Shown here piece after piece: positions 11,026-22,384 of a stretch of DNA of 64,000 bases. The translations under genes and the position numbers were made by a program. This DNA comes from Cryptomeria japonica (Eukaryota; Streptophyta; Pinopsida; Cupressales; Cupressaceae). A model generated the notes under the pieces. It was not told the origin of the DNA and made no database searches. It was given only the letters and a program-made list of their open reading frames with translations. The stretch spans positions 185,987,619 through 186,051,618 of the forward strand of contig NC_081410.1 in NCBI RefSeq assembly GCF_030272615.1. The letters are read 5' to 3'. Numbering within the stretch: the stretch's first letter is position 1; each line of letters starts with the position of its first letter.

Positions 11026-13950
11026 ATGGATCCATCACATATCATAGATAGAGATGTAGCTTGTGACACTTCTACTGAGCAGGTAAACCTCGTTGTAATT
11101 GTACAAATTAGATAGAAGCAAACTGTTACATTATAATGTTCTTTTTTTAGTGATTTATACTAATTTTGTAATTGTTAATGATATTCTTGACACAGATGGA
11201 TGTTCAGGGAAAGGGAAAGGGAGTTACAGTACCTGAGCACCTTTCTAGGGATGTGGAATCATTAGGGTTAAGCGATGATGACCCTGAAGATCCCATACAC
11301 CTTATGAAATTCTTTAAAATGCCTCTTATAAAAATTAGAAAAGAGATTGTTGCTTTGGCAGCCGTGCATCCTATCACTGATGAGATACGAGAGAGGGTGG
11401 AATTATTGCTTCAGACAATAGAAAACTTGCAAGTAAACAGTAATGAAAGCTTTAATTATAACAAAAGTTCAATAATGGTTTATATTTTATTCTCTTTTAT
11501 GTCATTAACTAAAATATGTACGTATTGTTTTTACAACAATTTATCCGCCCTCATCAAAGTCATTCCCATAATCAGGGTGTTCAGGATCTTCAGGTGATGA
11601 TGATTTTCTTGTATTATCACTTGCTTGGCTTATCACTCTGAGTACCCAAAAAACATCATACTTGATACTATCAATTTTCAAAATAAAGGTTCATCCTTGT
11701 TTACAATTCTTGCACTTTTCATATATTTAATGTTTGATATCTTTAATGTATTATTATTTAGGTGTTGTCAATGTTACTATGCAAATGCCACCGCCGCCTC
11801 ATCAGAGGTTACCCTCATCTGTATTGCCGACTGCAATGTCAGCAACACGTAGCATGTAGACATCCTCTAGTGCACATCATATTGGCCCGCCCACTGTTGG
11901 TAGATCCCTCTTTTTCTCTATCTTCTGTCATGTGTTTATTTCCCTTCAAGCGTTCTTTCTTGAATTCTAATGCCATTTCATAGTGGATTCATTTTTTGTA
12001 GGAGGAGATGCACATGACGATGTGCCAGAGGTGACTACTGCTGATAACATACCATCATTTCTTGCATCTTCTCGTATTGCTAGTACAGGAACATTATAGG
12101 CCACATTGCTGGTGAGTGACGAAGAATTGATTCCCTTAAAGATACAAAAGGTTCCAGGTACTTTAAAATTATTATTATATATACTCTAATTGTAATTTAC
12201 TTTATGATCACTCATTTTGGACTAATGATCCCATGAATTTTTTGCAGGCAATGATATTTTCTATAAACATCTTAGTGACATTGCATTGCAGATATTTGGG
12301 CCCACCATATGTAAAAGGTGGTACATCATATGTGAACTAACCCTAATCCATTTTTGATTTCATATCATTGCTAGAATAGTTTTCCTTCAATCCATTTCTT
12401 GAAGTGTAATAAATGTATCTTCTGTTCATTTCTAAATCTAATAGGTTTGTTTTTGCTTTAAAAGGTGGAATGACCAAGAAAAAAGGTTAAAAGATGAATT
12501 GACAAACCAAATGGTTGAGTGGTTTGGAAATGACACCTTTGACAAAACCAAGCTCCTTGAAAAAGTTGGCACATATCTAAAGTATGTGAGGGACCAATAA
12601 AGGACCCATTTGGAGAGGAACCTAAAGTACAAGCGTCCCCCCATGATTCCAGAGAGGGAGTGGAAGGACCTGATTTTGGATGCCAAGGAGAAAATTGAAA
12701 GGAAAAAAGGAAATACACCACTAGACGCTAGAAGAAGGTATGAGATACTATTAAGAATGTAATTATGTATTGATTTATTACTCTTTATATTTATATAATC
12801 TAACATATTTCAAACTTTTTATAGACTGAGTGACACGTCAAAGGCAACCAAGGCAAGGCAAGAAAAGCAAAGGCAACACAAACTCGACTCTGGTGGTTAC
12901 ATGAAACTTGCTGCATGAATTGTAAGTATCTCATGTAAACGAAATGTTGCATCAAAATATTAATAAATTGCAAACATTTTTTTAATCAAACAATGCAAGC
13001 AAAATTCATGGTACCAAGCAAAAATGCAGGGCTTTAAATTCAATAGAGTGCCCACAGAAGATGAAAAGAGAATTGCCTACCAGCAAGGCTATTCAGTTGC
13101 GGCTGATCTGCTATGAGAATTGAGTGGGCATACACAACATTTGAGTGCATCTGTCACACAGGTTATGCTAAATGGAAGTTGTTTGAAATTTAATACTTTA
13201 CCAATAATCTAATTGATTTTGAGTTCCAACATAAAGTGACTATATTTGTTTTAAATAAGCAAGCAATGATAACAATGTGCATGTCATTAGAATGCAGCCT
13301 GCTAATTGTGAAACACCACCTACACATGAAGGTCCAGATGTGCATCCCAGTAGTGGAGGTATTCATTTGCTATTCAAATTTATTTATTTAGCTATTAATA
13401 CAATTAAACATCTTAATTTGTAATTAGAGTAGTAATTAATGTAACCTTTTTTGTTAATATTTTAGAGCATGTAGTCGGTGGTGAGCAAGTGGAGCATGAT
13501 CTGGGTACACAACATCAAGAACGTGATGTTCCCCACTTAGGTAAAGAGCACCACTGTTATTGCTTTAAAAAAATATAATTGCAATTGGTGTTCAACATTA
13601 ATGTAACCTTTAGTATTTCAACTCCAGATGATCTAGAGGGTGTTCAGCATGTTGAGGTTGAGGTTACACAAAATGATGTGGCCCCATCAGGTAAAGAGAA
13701 CAACAATTATGTTCTCTAAATTAATGAAATACTTGTAAAAATAATAAATTTTTTTTCTAATTTAACCCATTTCTTGGTTATTGCAGAGGACCCCCCTTCA
13801 CTTCAGTGTCCTCGTCCTCAGTATAGGACTAGGCATACATCAAGATCACAAGCAGTTGGCAGAACATCTACAAAGGGGGGAAATGATGAAGAAACTGATG
13901 TTCCACTTAGTCTTATCATAGCTTCAAAGAAAAAACAAAGAAAGAAATGA
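11026..13950 (+). pseudogene. Hidden 13-exon gene/pseudogene, plant transposase (Ptta/En/Spm)-like
   Basis: Exons read from GT/AG borders: 11026-11082, 11196-11432, ~11540-11593, 11762-11899, 12002-12157, 12248-12317, 12465-12737, 12825-12921, 13000-13161, 13298-13358, 13466-13540, 13628-13690 and 13787-13950 (TGA). Phases agree at 11 of 12 junctions. Only exon 3 to 4 is out of register, and exon 3 lacks a clear acceptor AG. Exon 1 gives MDPSHIIDRD. Exons 6-8 hold the most conserved-looking part: KRWNDQEKRLKDEL, MVEWFGNDTF, RPPMIPEREWKDLI, then a KARQEKQRQHKL run before GGYMKLAA. That layout (Trp-rich segment, PPMIP..W, basic KxNR-like helix, Gly-rich end) resembles Transposase_24, plant Ptta/En/Spm-type proteins. 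This is a resemblance only. Five in-frame stops lie at 11857, 12097, 12598, 12916 and 13114. The C-terminus is basic (KKKQRKK). It could instead be a domesticated or unknown plant gene. Confidence 0.68.
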
Positions 13951-14182
13951 TTGTAATCTAACTTATTTGATAATGATTGATTTTTATGTGTTAGTGAATG
14001 TAATTATGTGCTAATTAATGGTTATGGATGATATGTGTTAATTAATATTGATGAATGTTGCATGTTAATTAATGTTAATCAATGTTATGTGTTAATGAAC
14101 GTTATGTGATATTAATGAATGAATGCTATATTTTATTAATGGTAGAAAGAATGAATGAATGAATGTTATAAGATGTTAACAA
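13951..14182. repeat. AT-rich short-repeat array after the 13-exon gene
   Basis: From about 13975 the words ATGTGTTA, TTAATTAATG and GAATGAATG recur many times at irregular spacing of 15-30 bp. The array begins 25 bp after the stop codon. Such clustered short repeats resemble the subterminal repeats of CACTA transposons, but no CACTA/TAGTG terminus is visible. A G-run follows at about 14205-14217. Confidence 0.5.
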
Positions 14183-14625
14183 GGAATTTAGAGTGATGTT
14201 AGGGTGGGGGGGGAGGGACCAAATGAGCTTCCACCTTCATGTGGTTGGTCATGTTAAGTAGAGAATATTAAACTATTCTCAAAACCAAGCGAAGCTCAAC
14301 AAGATAACACACTTTTTAATATTTCATTATGTTTCATAGTTAATCTTATTGAATAATGTATATTGAATCTTAATTGCAAGGTCCAACAAAGCCAACATGA
14401 ACAACAACACCACAAGTTGCTGGGTATAATGAACTCCCATATTGTCTTATCTATACACGAACAATATGAGTTGCTTCTAGTATTTATATCCAAGGTAGGA
14501 CTACAAAAGTTATGAATATGCCTCATCCTTTTAAGTTTTTTTATTACTTGTAAGTAATGAATATGCCTCATCCTTGTAAGTTTTTTTATTACTTGTAAGT
14601 CATGAATATTTCTCTTTAGTTGATT

Positions 14626-14862
14626 AAAATTAAATGAAAATCTTTAATGAATACACAAAACTATATAAATATGCAAGCACACCATGGTTGAGATGGTCCA
14701 ACTCCCTAGTCTCACTCTATGACTAAGCTCATGCCAGATCTAAATCAAAGACATCTCAAATACATCATCGGTGGAAAGCTATAAAATGCCATTTTCATAC
14801 ATAAGCAAGACATACACAATTGGGCACAATCACCAAGAGAACGGTAAAAAGTGTGTTTGAGA
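14626..14862. repeat. Dispersed copy of the 22.4-kb hairpin arm
   Basis: About 235 bp that match 22333-22565 in the same orientation with few differences. The match includes ~50 bp left of the hairpin (TTAAATGAAAATCTTTAATG) and the arm itself, up to GTGTTTGAGAT. It keeps the GGTAAAAAG segment present in the second hairpin arm and missing from the first. There is no inverted partner beside it here. Confidence 0.85.
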
Positions 14863-14869
14863 TTGTATC

Positions 14870-16790
14870 ATGGATGCAAAAAATCTCTTCATTAATCCTT
14901 GACTCATGATTGGTATAATACTTCTTTAGACTTCTCATGTCATTTGTTGCACTTCTTCACTATTTTGGACTGAGTTTCAACTATGTATTTGCCTTGACTT
15001 ATGACTGTACCTAGCTTTGTCCTATCTTTGTAAGCTTCCTCTTTGAATTGTGGTTATAGCTTTGATAATACCTTTTTAATGTTGCACTATTTGTAAGGAG
15101 GACAACTCCTAATGCATGTTGTAAATTGTGTTCTAGTGACTGAGACTAACCTTTTTGTACTTGATGTTTTTGACTAGTTGTCATAACCTCTGACTTTGAT
15201 GCTTGTGCCTTAATAGAACTAGATGTTTCTTGTATGCATACTTGGTCAAGGACTGCATTATGATGCTATAGGGATACAAACTAAGATTATTTATTGTATT
15301 GAGTTGCACATTTGACATGAGTTTCCCTATGACTGCTATGCCTCTTGAGGTTATAAGGTGTTGTTCTTGTCAAGTTTTGACAATGCTACAACAATAACAT
15401 GTTATTTGTTGTTAAGGTTTGAAAAGACTTTTTAGAAACTTATACCCTGCTCTTTTTCACTCAGTAGACTTGATTACTGTCATTTTATTTGGTACTAGGT
15501 ATGACTGCCTATTGGCTTTACTGTAGATTGCAATCTCTCTAGACTATATTTTCTGAGTGTTGTTGTTCTATAATTGACCATCTATTAGGAAAACATAGCT
15601 TGAAATGTCCAAAACAATTAATGAATGACTGCACTATCACCAATATATCTTGAAGATTTGACTACTCTTTAGATTATGATTATGACTATCATGATATTTC
15701 ATGAGACTACTCTATCCCCATATGAAACCCTTTGTTCCCACAAATCAATGCTTTGAACTTGACTGTAACTTTATAGTGATCACTATCTTTGTACAATAAG
15801 CTTGCTACTTTCTCAACTTTTGATATATTGGAGGCTCCTAGGATGGTTTCTATCTTATAGTCACAATACCTTGCTATAATTTGCATTTCAGATCACTGCT
15901 CAATGATCATATGATGTCTTTGTCTTTTGAATTTGACTCTCGAGCTTGCTCTATTTCTTGACCTTTTGAATAGTTTTGGGCCACTATTCATTACTTTTAT
16001 TACCCTATATGTAAAAGACCTTGCTCACTGCTTCTTGTACTTAATCTTTATCTGGTTTGTGTCAATCCTACTATTGCACCTTTTCTATTTATGATTGAGA
16101 TTTGTTTTGGGATTAAAAACTCTTGATGATTTCACTAAATGACTTTTGCATGACTGTACTTTCTAAGCTATCCTAGGGAACAAAAGAGACCTATGGATTT
16201 GCTCACTTCAAGGAAAAATAAAATCTAGCAAGACAATCAGCCCTTTTAAATAATATGTGGAACCCTTATGGTGAGCAAGAAAGCATTGACAAACTTATAG
16301 ATGTTGTCATAACACAAAGTTGAAACTATATTATTTTTTATAGATAATTAGATTTCTCCTTTAACTCAACTTTTACTTAAATCATTACCGTAGGTGTATC
16401 CAATGCATGATTTAAACAATAAGATATTAAAAATTCCGAAATAGGGTTCTGAAAACCCTACCTCCAAATGTGGATATCTACTGTTATGACTATGAAAATT
16501 TCTCTCTAGAATCTTTGATGCTAACTTCTATCACGCCTAAACTCTGCATGTGGTTTGCATGGTGTTGGCATGAGGTGCTTTGTAAATGTCCTTATGGATT
16601 CTCTTCATATTTTTATGAAACTCCTTCATCAAATAGGCAAACCTCTCATTCAAACTTTGAAGTAACCCTTTGACTTTTGCATGCAGTCCTTTTCTTATAA
16701 ACCTTCCTCCTTGTGGTGACGTGCTACGACATAAACTGAATGTGTAGCTTATGGAACCTGTTGAGCGTCAAATCTGAATTAAGTAAAATA
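14870..16790. other. Unrecognised intergenic sequence
   Basis: I see no coding domain, RNA gene or LTR boundary. The words GACTG and TTGACT are frequent between about 14940 and 16170, giving a weakly repetitive feel, but I could not define a unit. The 67-codon + frame at 16470-16673 shows no motif. Confidence 0.4.
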
Positions 16791-16799
16791 TCTTGATTT

Positions 16800-17865
16800 G
16801 AGAGATTAAATCATAGAAGCCATCTATCTTTGGAAGAAATCATCATTTTCATTGATACCATAATAACCCATAAGTTATCGAACAAGTCTAATAGCATTCT
16901 ATCGAAATATCCAAAATTCAAATAGTATCGATGAGACCCAGCAATGTCTCATTGATATAAAAAGGGTATCGAAGGAAAGGTAACACCGATGAACTCTAAA
17001 AGGGACTCATTGAAAGCAATGATTCGACTGAAAGAGGATATTGAAGAAAGCAGAGATAGTTTTCATCGACGGGAAAAGGCTTCCGAGGAAATAATACCAT
17101 CGACGCAACATGAAGGAAACTTACGAAAAGAAGCGTTCTTATCGAAAGAATGATATCGATCAAACAAAAGGAAGCTACATTGATAAAAGATATCAATAAG
17201 GATATTATTTTTGAGGAGGATAAAAGGCATGTTACCAATATGTGTGGTTTTACCGATGCAACTTTATCGAGGAAGAATACTAATGATCTCATCAATGAAA
17301 GATGATAGTGGAAGCAAATCATCAAAAGAAAGATGGCCTCGATGAAACAATAGACCCATTCATCAAAGGAGTGTAGTGATGTCGATAGAAAAAGTGTTTC
17401 GATGGAAGGATAAAGGAAGTTACCGAAGCCCAAGGTTTCTTTGACATGAAACCCAATGGACATCAGATTTATATCAATGAGGAAATAGGTTTTGAGGAGG
17501 CTAAAAGGCATGTCTCTGATATGTGTTGTTTCACCGATATAACTTTATTGGGGGAAGATGACAAGAGAGGATAAAGAAAGGCTTTGGTGAGACAATAGAT
17601 CCATTTATCGACGGGGCATATTGATATCGATGGAAGAGGTATTTCGGTGGAAAAATAAAGGAGGTCACCGAAGCCCAAAGTTTCTTCGACATAAAAACAT
17701 GATGGATATCAAATAGGTATCAGTGAGGAGACAACCACAGTGATCGAATACAACATTTTGATGAAGGGAGAAAATACCTAGTCGAAGTAATGCTCGAAAC
17801 AAAAGGGTTAGTTGACGGTTATATGTTGAAAAGCCATGATGCTTGGTGATAATGTATACTCTCAT
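16800..17865. repeat. CGAT-rich LTR U3-like block with internal tandem duplication
   Basis: The words TATCGATG, ATCGAAG and ACCGAT recur throughout. Two diverged copies of a unit can be aligned: 17191 onward and 17472 onward (TATCAAT..TTTTGAGGAGG.TAAAAGGCATGT, offset 281 bp), with GAAGCCCAA.GTTTCTT.GACAT in both. The second copy is about 36 bp shorter. A TATA-like box follows at 17871. Duplicated enhancer-like units upstream of a TATA box are typical of LTR U3 regions. The element's ends were not found. Confidence 0.45.
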
Positions 17866-17870
17866 ATAAA

Positions 17871-17878
17871 GGAGGGAG
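17871..17878 (+). promoter_or_regulatory. TATA-like box of the CGAT-rich LTR-like block
   Basis: CATATAAAGGAGG occurs just downstream of the duplicated CGAT-rich block, with the composition expected of an LTR promoter. No transcript evidence is available. Confidence 0.35.
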
Positions 17879-17899
17879 CTTTTGTAATATGGAGGAAAT

Positions 17900-18887
17900 T
17901 TAGAGAAAGGAGTAGATTATAGCCTTAGGCTTACCACTATACTATTTTGGTGAATATATATAATATAATCAATTGTTTTTCCTTTGCATATGTGAACTTT
18001 TAGCAGTGGGAAAAGGAGGAAACAAAGACTGTTCCAGATTCTCTTCTATCATAGTCATGCAAATGTTGCATTCGAGGGGTATTTCCTTCCTCATTTCCTC
18101 TCACATCAGGTATGTATCTATTTCATATCTGACTGAAATACAGAGGTTAATTGTGTATCACTAATTGACTGTGGAAATATTACTCATTAAAAGAAAAAGT
18201 AAAATGAATTGAAAAGAATCTTGCTCTGATAGCTGTGAACATACTATCATGCCTAACTGTGATTATTCTATCTTGCATGGCCGTGTAAATTCCACCTTGA
18301 GTAGCCGATGTATAGCTATTGCATGTTCATGATCTTTCTTGTTAAGATAAATTGTAGAGCCTAAATTATTTACTCATTCATTATCAAGTCTTGAACTTAA
18401 GGAAGATAAATTTATTCACAGATATAAATCATGACGATATTCTGTTACTTTTCATCGAATACACTGTCTTACCTTATTCATAAGAAAATTGAATACTGCA
18501 TTCATATCTTGTGCATAGTATGGTTGAGTAGAAACCTCTAAGCATTCACTATAGAATATGATTGCTAGCCCACGAGGGCATAATAGCCGAGTATTGCAGC
18601 TATTCTATGTTTATTTGTTTTCCACTCTTAACTCATAGTTCAACCAAATATGGTTCATCTTGGAATCAATGCACATCAGTTATAATCAGATTATAACCAG
18701 TCTCCATGGTTGCAAGACCTGAAGAAGGATTCTTATCATCAATTAGATGCATACTTTTGGGAATATACAAAGACAAAAAATATATTAGAACCGTATTTTT
18801 TGTTGAGTCATAATATAATGTGTTAATTTAGCTAAATAAGGGAACCAATGTTGTATTAGGTTTAATTCCATGATGACAGTTGAAGCT
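17900..18887. other. Unrecognised sequence downstream of the LTR-like block
   Basis: Possibly the R/U5 and leader of the LTR-like block in its first 200 bp. Beyond about 18150 I see nothing identifiable. Confidence 0.35.
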
Positions 18888-19950
18888 TGTTAGAGATAGG
18901 GGATTTGTAGCAGTTGGCTTGTTAGGTTATGTCACAATCCCATGAAGGTCCTTGTAAACCGTTAATGTCAATAGACATGAGACTATTATGTAACGAATTG
19001 GATCAGCTAAACCGAGAAGTTCTATAACCAATGAATCAACTGACTCAAGTGTATGTTAATTATCTTATGATGGTCATTTATGACCTTTATTCTTAGTAGA
19101 CATTAAGCAGTTTGCAAGATAGTTGGTTAGTAAACCAGTGAGTTAGTTGGCTCAAGTGTATGCTATTTATCATATGATGGTCATTAATAACCATTATTGT
19201 TAGTACACATTAAGCAGATGGCTTGTTTATATGGTTGGTAACTAGTGAGTTTGTTGAGCTCAAGAATTGGATGTACAAGTCGAGAAAGGGGGGTGAACAC
19301 TAACAACGTATTGATGCTTGAAACGTTAAAACCTTGGCCAAGATGGTGATGCTTTATCTAAGTGATTTTTAGATCACATGAACTAGATACACCTACTAGT
19401 TAGATGGTCATAGTAGTTAGGGGTTACCTATAGTGTGTGACTGACTAGTTGCATGTAGGTTTTGAACACCAAGATCAGATGGCCAGATGTAAAAGAGACC
19501 CAATCCTTAGAATGCACCCTCATGAGGGGTTGGGTCTCTTCTAATTGGAAGGGGCATGGGAGAATAGCAAGTCTATGATTGAATGGAGAATCCCTTGATG
19601 ATGCTCTCCCTATTCCAAACTATGTCAAGGCTTGATACAAAAAGTTTTAGTTGGAAAGTTAAATGAATTGTAACCTCTGAACCTTTATCTCTTCCCTCAA
19701 AAATGAAACTTGCCATTTGAATTCCTTTCTCATATTGATTAGCTTAATAATATTTGTTCAATTTTTTTTATCGTTAAAAGATTACCTTTCTTTTAGATAA
19801 ATTAGTTAGATTCTTATTATGTTGAAGAACATTTAGTTAGTTTTCTCCTTCAACTGAAGTAGTTATGTTTTATTTTGAAATGCTCAATTTTTTATCTTAA
19901 AATAGATCACAATATATTTTCTTGAAGTATAGAATTAATGGAATATTACA
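18888..19950 (+). repeat. LTR (5' type) followed by an initiator-Met PBS
   Basis: The 3' end is firm: it ends in ATTACA at 19950, two bases before a perfect PBS. The start at 18888 (TGTTAGAG) is my best guess. Internally, a unit of about 108 bp is duplicated (CTCAAGTGTATG at 19043 and 19151, each followed by TATGATGGTCATT and CATTAAGCAG), with a partial third copy near 19255. The initiator-Met PBS favours a copia element. Confidence 0.5.
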
Positions 19951-19952
19951 TA

Positions 19953-19964
19953 TGGTATCAGAGC
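19953..19964 (+). other. Primer binding site (initiator Met tRNA)
   Basis: TGGTATCAGAGC is a perfect 12-base complement of the initiator tRNA-Met 3' end and sits 2 bp after an LTR end. It marks the start of an internal region, but no gag or pol follows. Confidence 0.8.
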
Positions 19965-22330
19965 AACCAAGTTCGACATTGAACCTCAGGCTTTCCACCT
20001 ATAAATAATAAGGTAGAAATCTGAAATGAAGCATTTTAGTGAATCCTGGAAGTGGATTCAAACCATTGTAGATTACTGCATTTTTCTGTAGGCAGTTGCT
20101 TGTGATATTATCTAAAGAAGATAAGGTTACTTGTTTTCTTCCAGTAAAACTCTGTGTTTCATATTGTAGATTTGAATAAAAGATTTACTTGTGAATTGTA
20201 ATTGTTCCTCATATTTCTTCCTTGGATGGTCTCTTAAGGTTAGAGTTAAATTCATTCAAACAATTTACAATAAAGACATCGAAGTAGAGCTCATAAGAAA
20301 CCATAATTGATAGACTCATCGAGAGGGGGTGGATTTAAAAATTGTCTCATAAGTTTACACAATAAGTCCTAAAGAAATATAAAGACTCTGTAGCTCAAAC
20401 AACAAAGAAAGGCACTGGTCATCTATAAACCACAACCCATCAATTCATACTTTCACATAAAGAATAATAGGAGTAGTTGAGTAGGAATTCTAGGGTAAAT
20501 TAGCAATAGTGTATATATAAATTTCAAGCACCAAGATCGAATAGCTTCTACAACAATAATCTTGAACACATCTACTATATCTCCATTCTAGGAACTGATG
20601 CCATTCTAAGATAGGGAGAAGTCAGATCAAGACACTAAATCTGCTATAAAAAGCATTAGTCGAAGGAACAACTAGTGAGTAGGTATACCCGCCTAGGTCC
20701 TGCAGAGCCTAAAGTGAGAGAGTTAGTAACCAAATAGGTTCACTTTATAAGTTGGCCAAGTCAATTGGATGGTTTGATCATAGGAGTTGGCATTTCCTTA
20801 GGACCTATCCAATCTGTTGATTTGAGACCCAATAGAACCCTAGCATAACTTCTAAAAACTGGCTATAAATGGTTCTTTTCATTTGAAACAGAATGCAAAC
20901 CCTAAAATCACATGAAAGCTTATACTTTTAGCTTTATATTTCCCTCCAAGCTATGCATGAAATTTATTTTCTTGATAATCACGTGGAAGGAGGTCTTTAG
21001 AAAACTTTTGTAAATAAATAAAGAATTTTATTTGTCTTTACATCTTTTGAATTAAAATGCCTTTTCAAGTGAATTATTTTCTTTCCAAACCTTGCATTGT
21101 GAAGTCTCATCCTTTTAAATAAGCTCAACCTTATAGACACCTTCAAGGTATATAATAAATCCTTTCTCTAAACTTTCCTAAATTCATGATAAGACATGAG
21201 GTATATAATAATTCTATTTTTTATCTCTTGAAGTCAAAAAATTGGTAACAAAGTCACGCCTTCAAACCTTAATTTTTAGATATTTAAATGTCCATTTTAC
21301 ATTTCTAAAAAAATTGGAGGTCTTATGATATTCCACGTGATGGCTACATGTTGACAAAGTTACCCCTCACAACTACTGGTCCCTCTCCCTAATAGGGTAT
21401 TTGCATGAAAACCCAAGTCCAGCTATGTCAAACCCATGTTTGACTCCTTTAGACTCAAGTTAATCATTGGTCACATGTAGAACATGCATTTGAAGACTTG
21501 AATGACCTTCCCTCCAAAGTATTTTCTTTTGGTAAAAACTTTTTCTTTCATGAAGTCACATGAATGTGCTTCTTTTCTAAAGTTTTTACAATATAATCAT
21601 AAGAATATAGCCCTTCTTTTCATTTATAAGGTACATTTGAAACCTTTTGGATCCTTTTAATGAGATTTCCAAAACAACAAGGATCTAGGACCTTAGAAAA
21701 GACTAGAATAAGCTTCGGGATATTAAAATTTAGACTCAAAGCATGAAGATGCTAACAACAAAAAAGCCCCTATTAAATGCAATTGACATATAAATGAAAA
21801 TTGGATAACAAAAATAAATAGGGATATAGCATTAGGTATTATAATAATATCATATGTGAAAACAACCAATAATAAAATCAAACCAAATGATATATAGGAT
21901 TTGGTCATATATGTATATGTAGATATATAGATATATACATAATATGTATATGTATATGATGCTCTGCAAAAAGAAGGATAGTTAGAAAAACCTATTTGAT
22001 TGCTACACACACAAAGAGAAGCACAAGAAACAAATGTTAGTCATTAGGGTTAGCAAATCAAAGATTAAACACTATCATAATCAAGCATATCAAGAAAGGC
22101 ACTATACAACAAATAAAAAGCTTAATGAATCTAAGAAAAGATGAACTGTATGGTCTAACTACCAGAGATAGCAAGAAACTCTCCAACCAAAGAAGGGGAG
22201 ACAAAACCAACAATCTCTGCTTAGGGAGGAGCTTTAGACCCCAAATCTAAAGAAAGAAATAGAGCTAAAGTAAGTGAATTGGATAACAATAGGAATGTAA
22301 AGTGCACCCCTAATTTGCTAACCAAAATGC
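19965..22330. other. Truncated element interior and unrecognised sequence
   Basis: After the PBS there should be a leader and gag, but I find no coding homology up to 22330. The element is therefore either truncated or non-autonomous. The rest is AT-rich with one TA-rich microsatellite (21898-21960). Confidence 0.4.
21898..21960. repeat. TA-rich microsatellite
   Basis: Alternating TATATG, TATAGA and TATACA words over about 60 bp (ATATATGTATATGTAGATAT and similar). Confidence 0.7.
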
Positions 22331-22384
22331 TCAAAATTAAATGAAAATCTTTAATGAATACACAAAACTATATACATATGCAGG

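Noticed and set aside
19953-19964. Possible tRNA gene
   Set aside because: Only the tRNA 3'-end complement is present (a PBS). No cloverleaf arms can be formed around it.
20270-20345. GAGAGGGGGTGGATT resembling a minus-strand copia LTR end
   Set aside because: Only one short match, with no PBS, terminal dinucleotide or second landmark.
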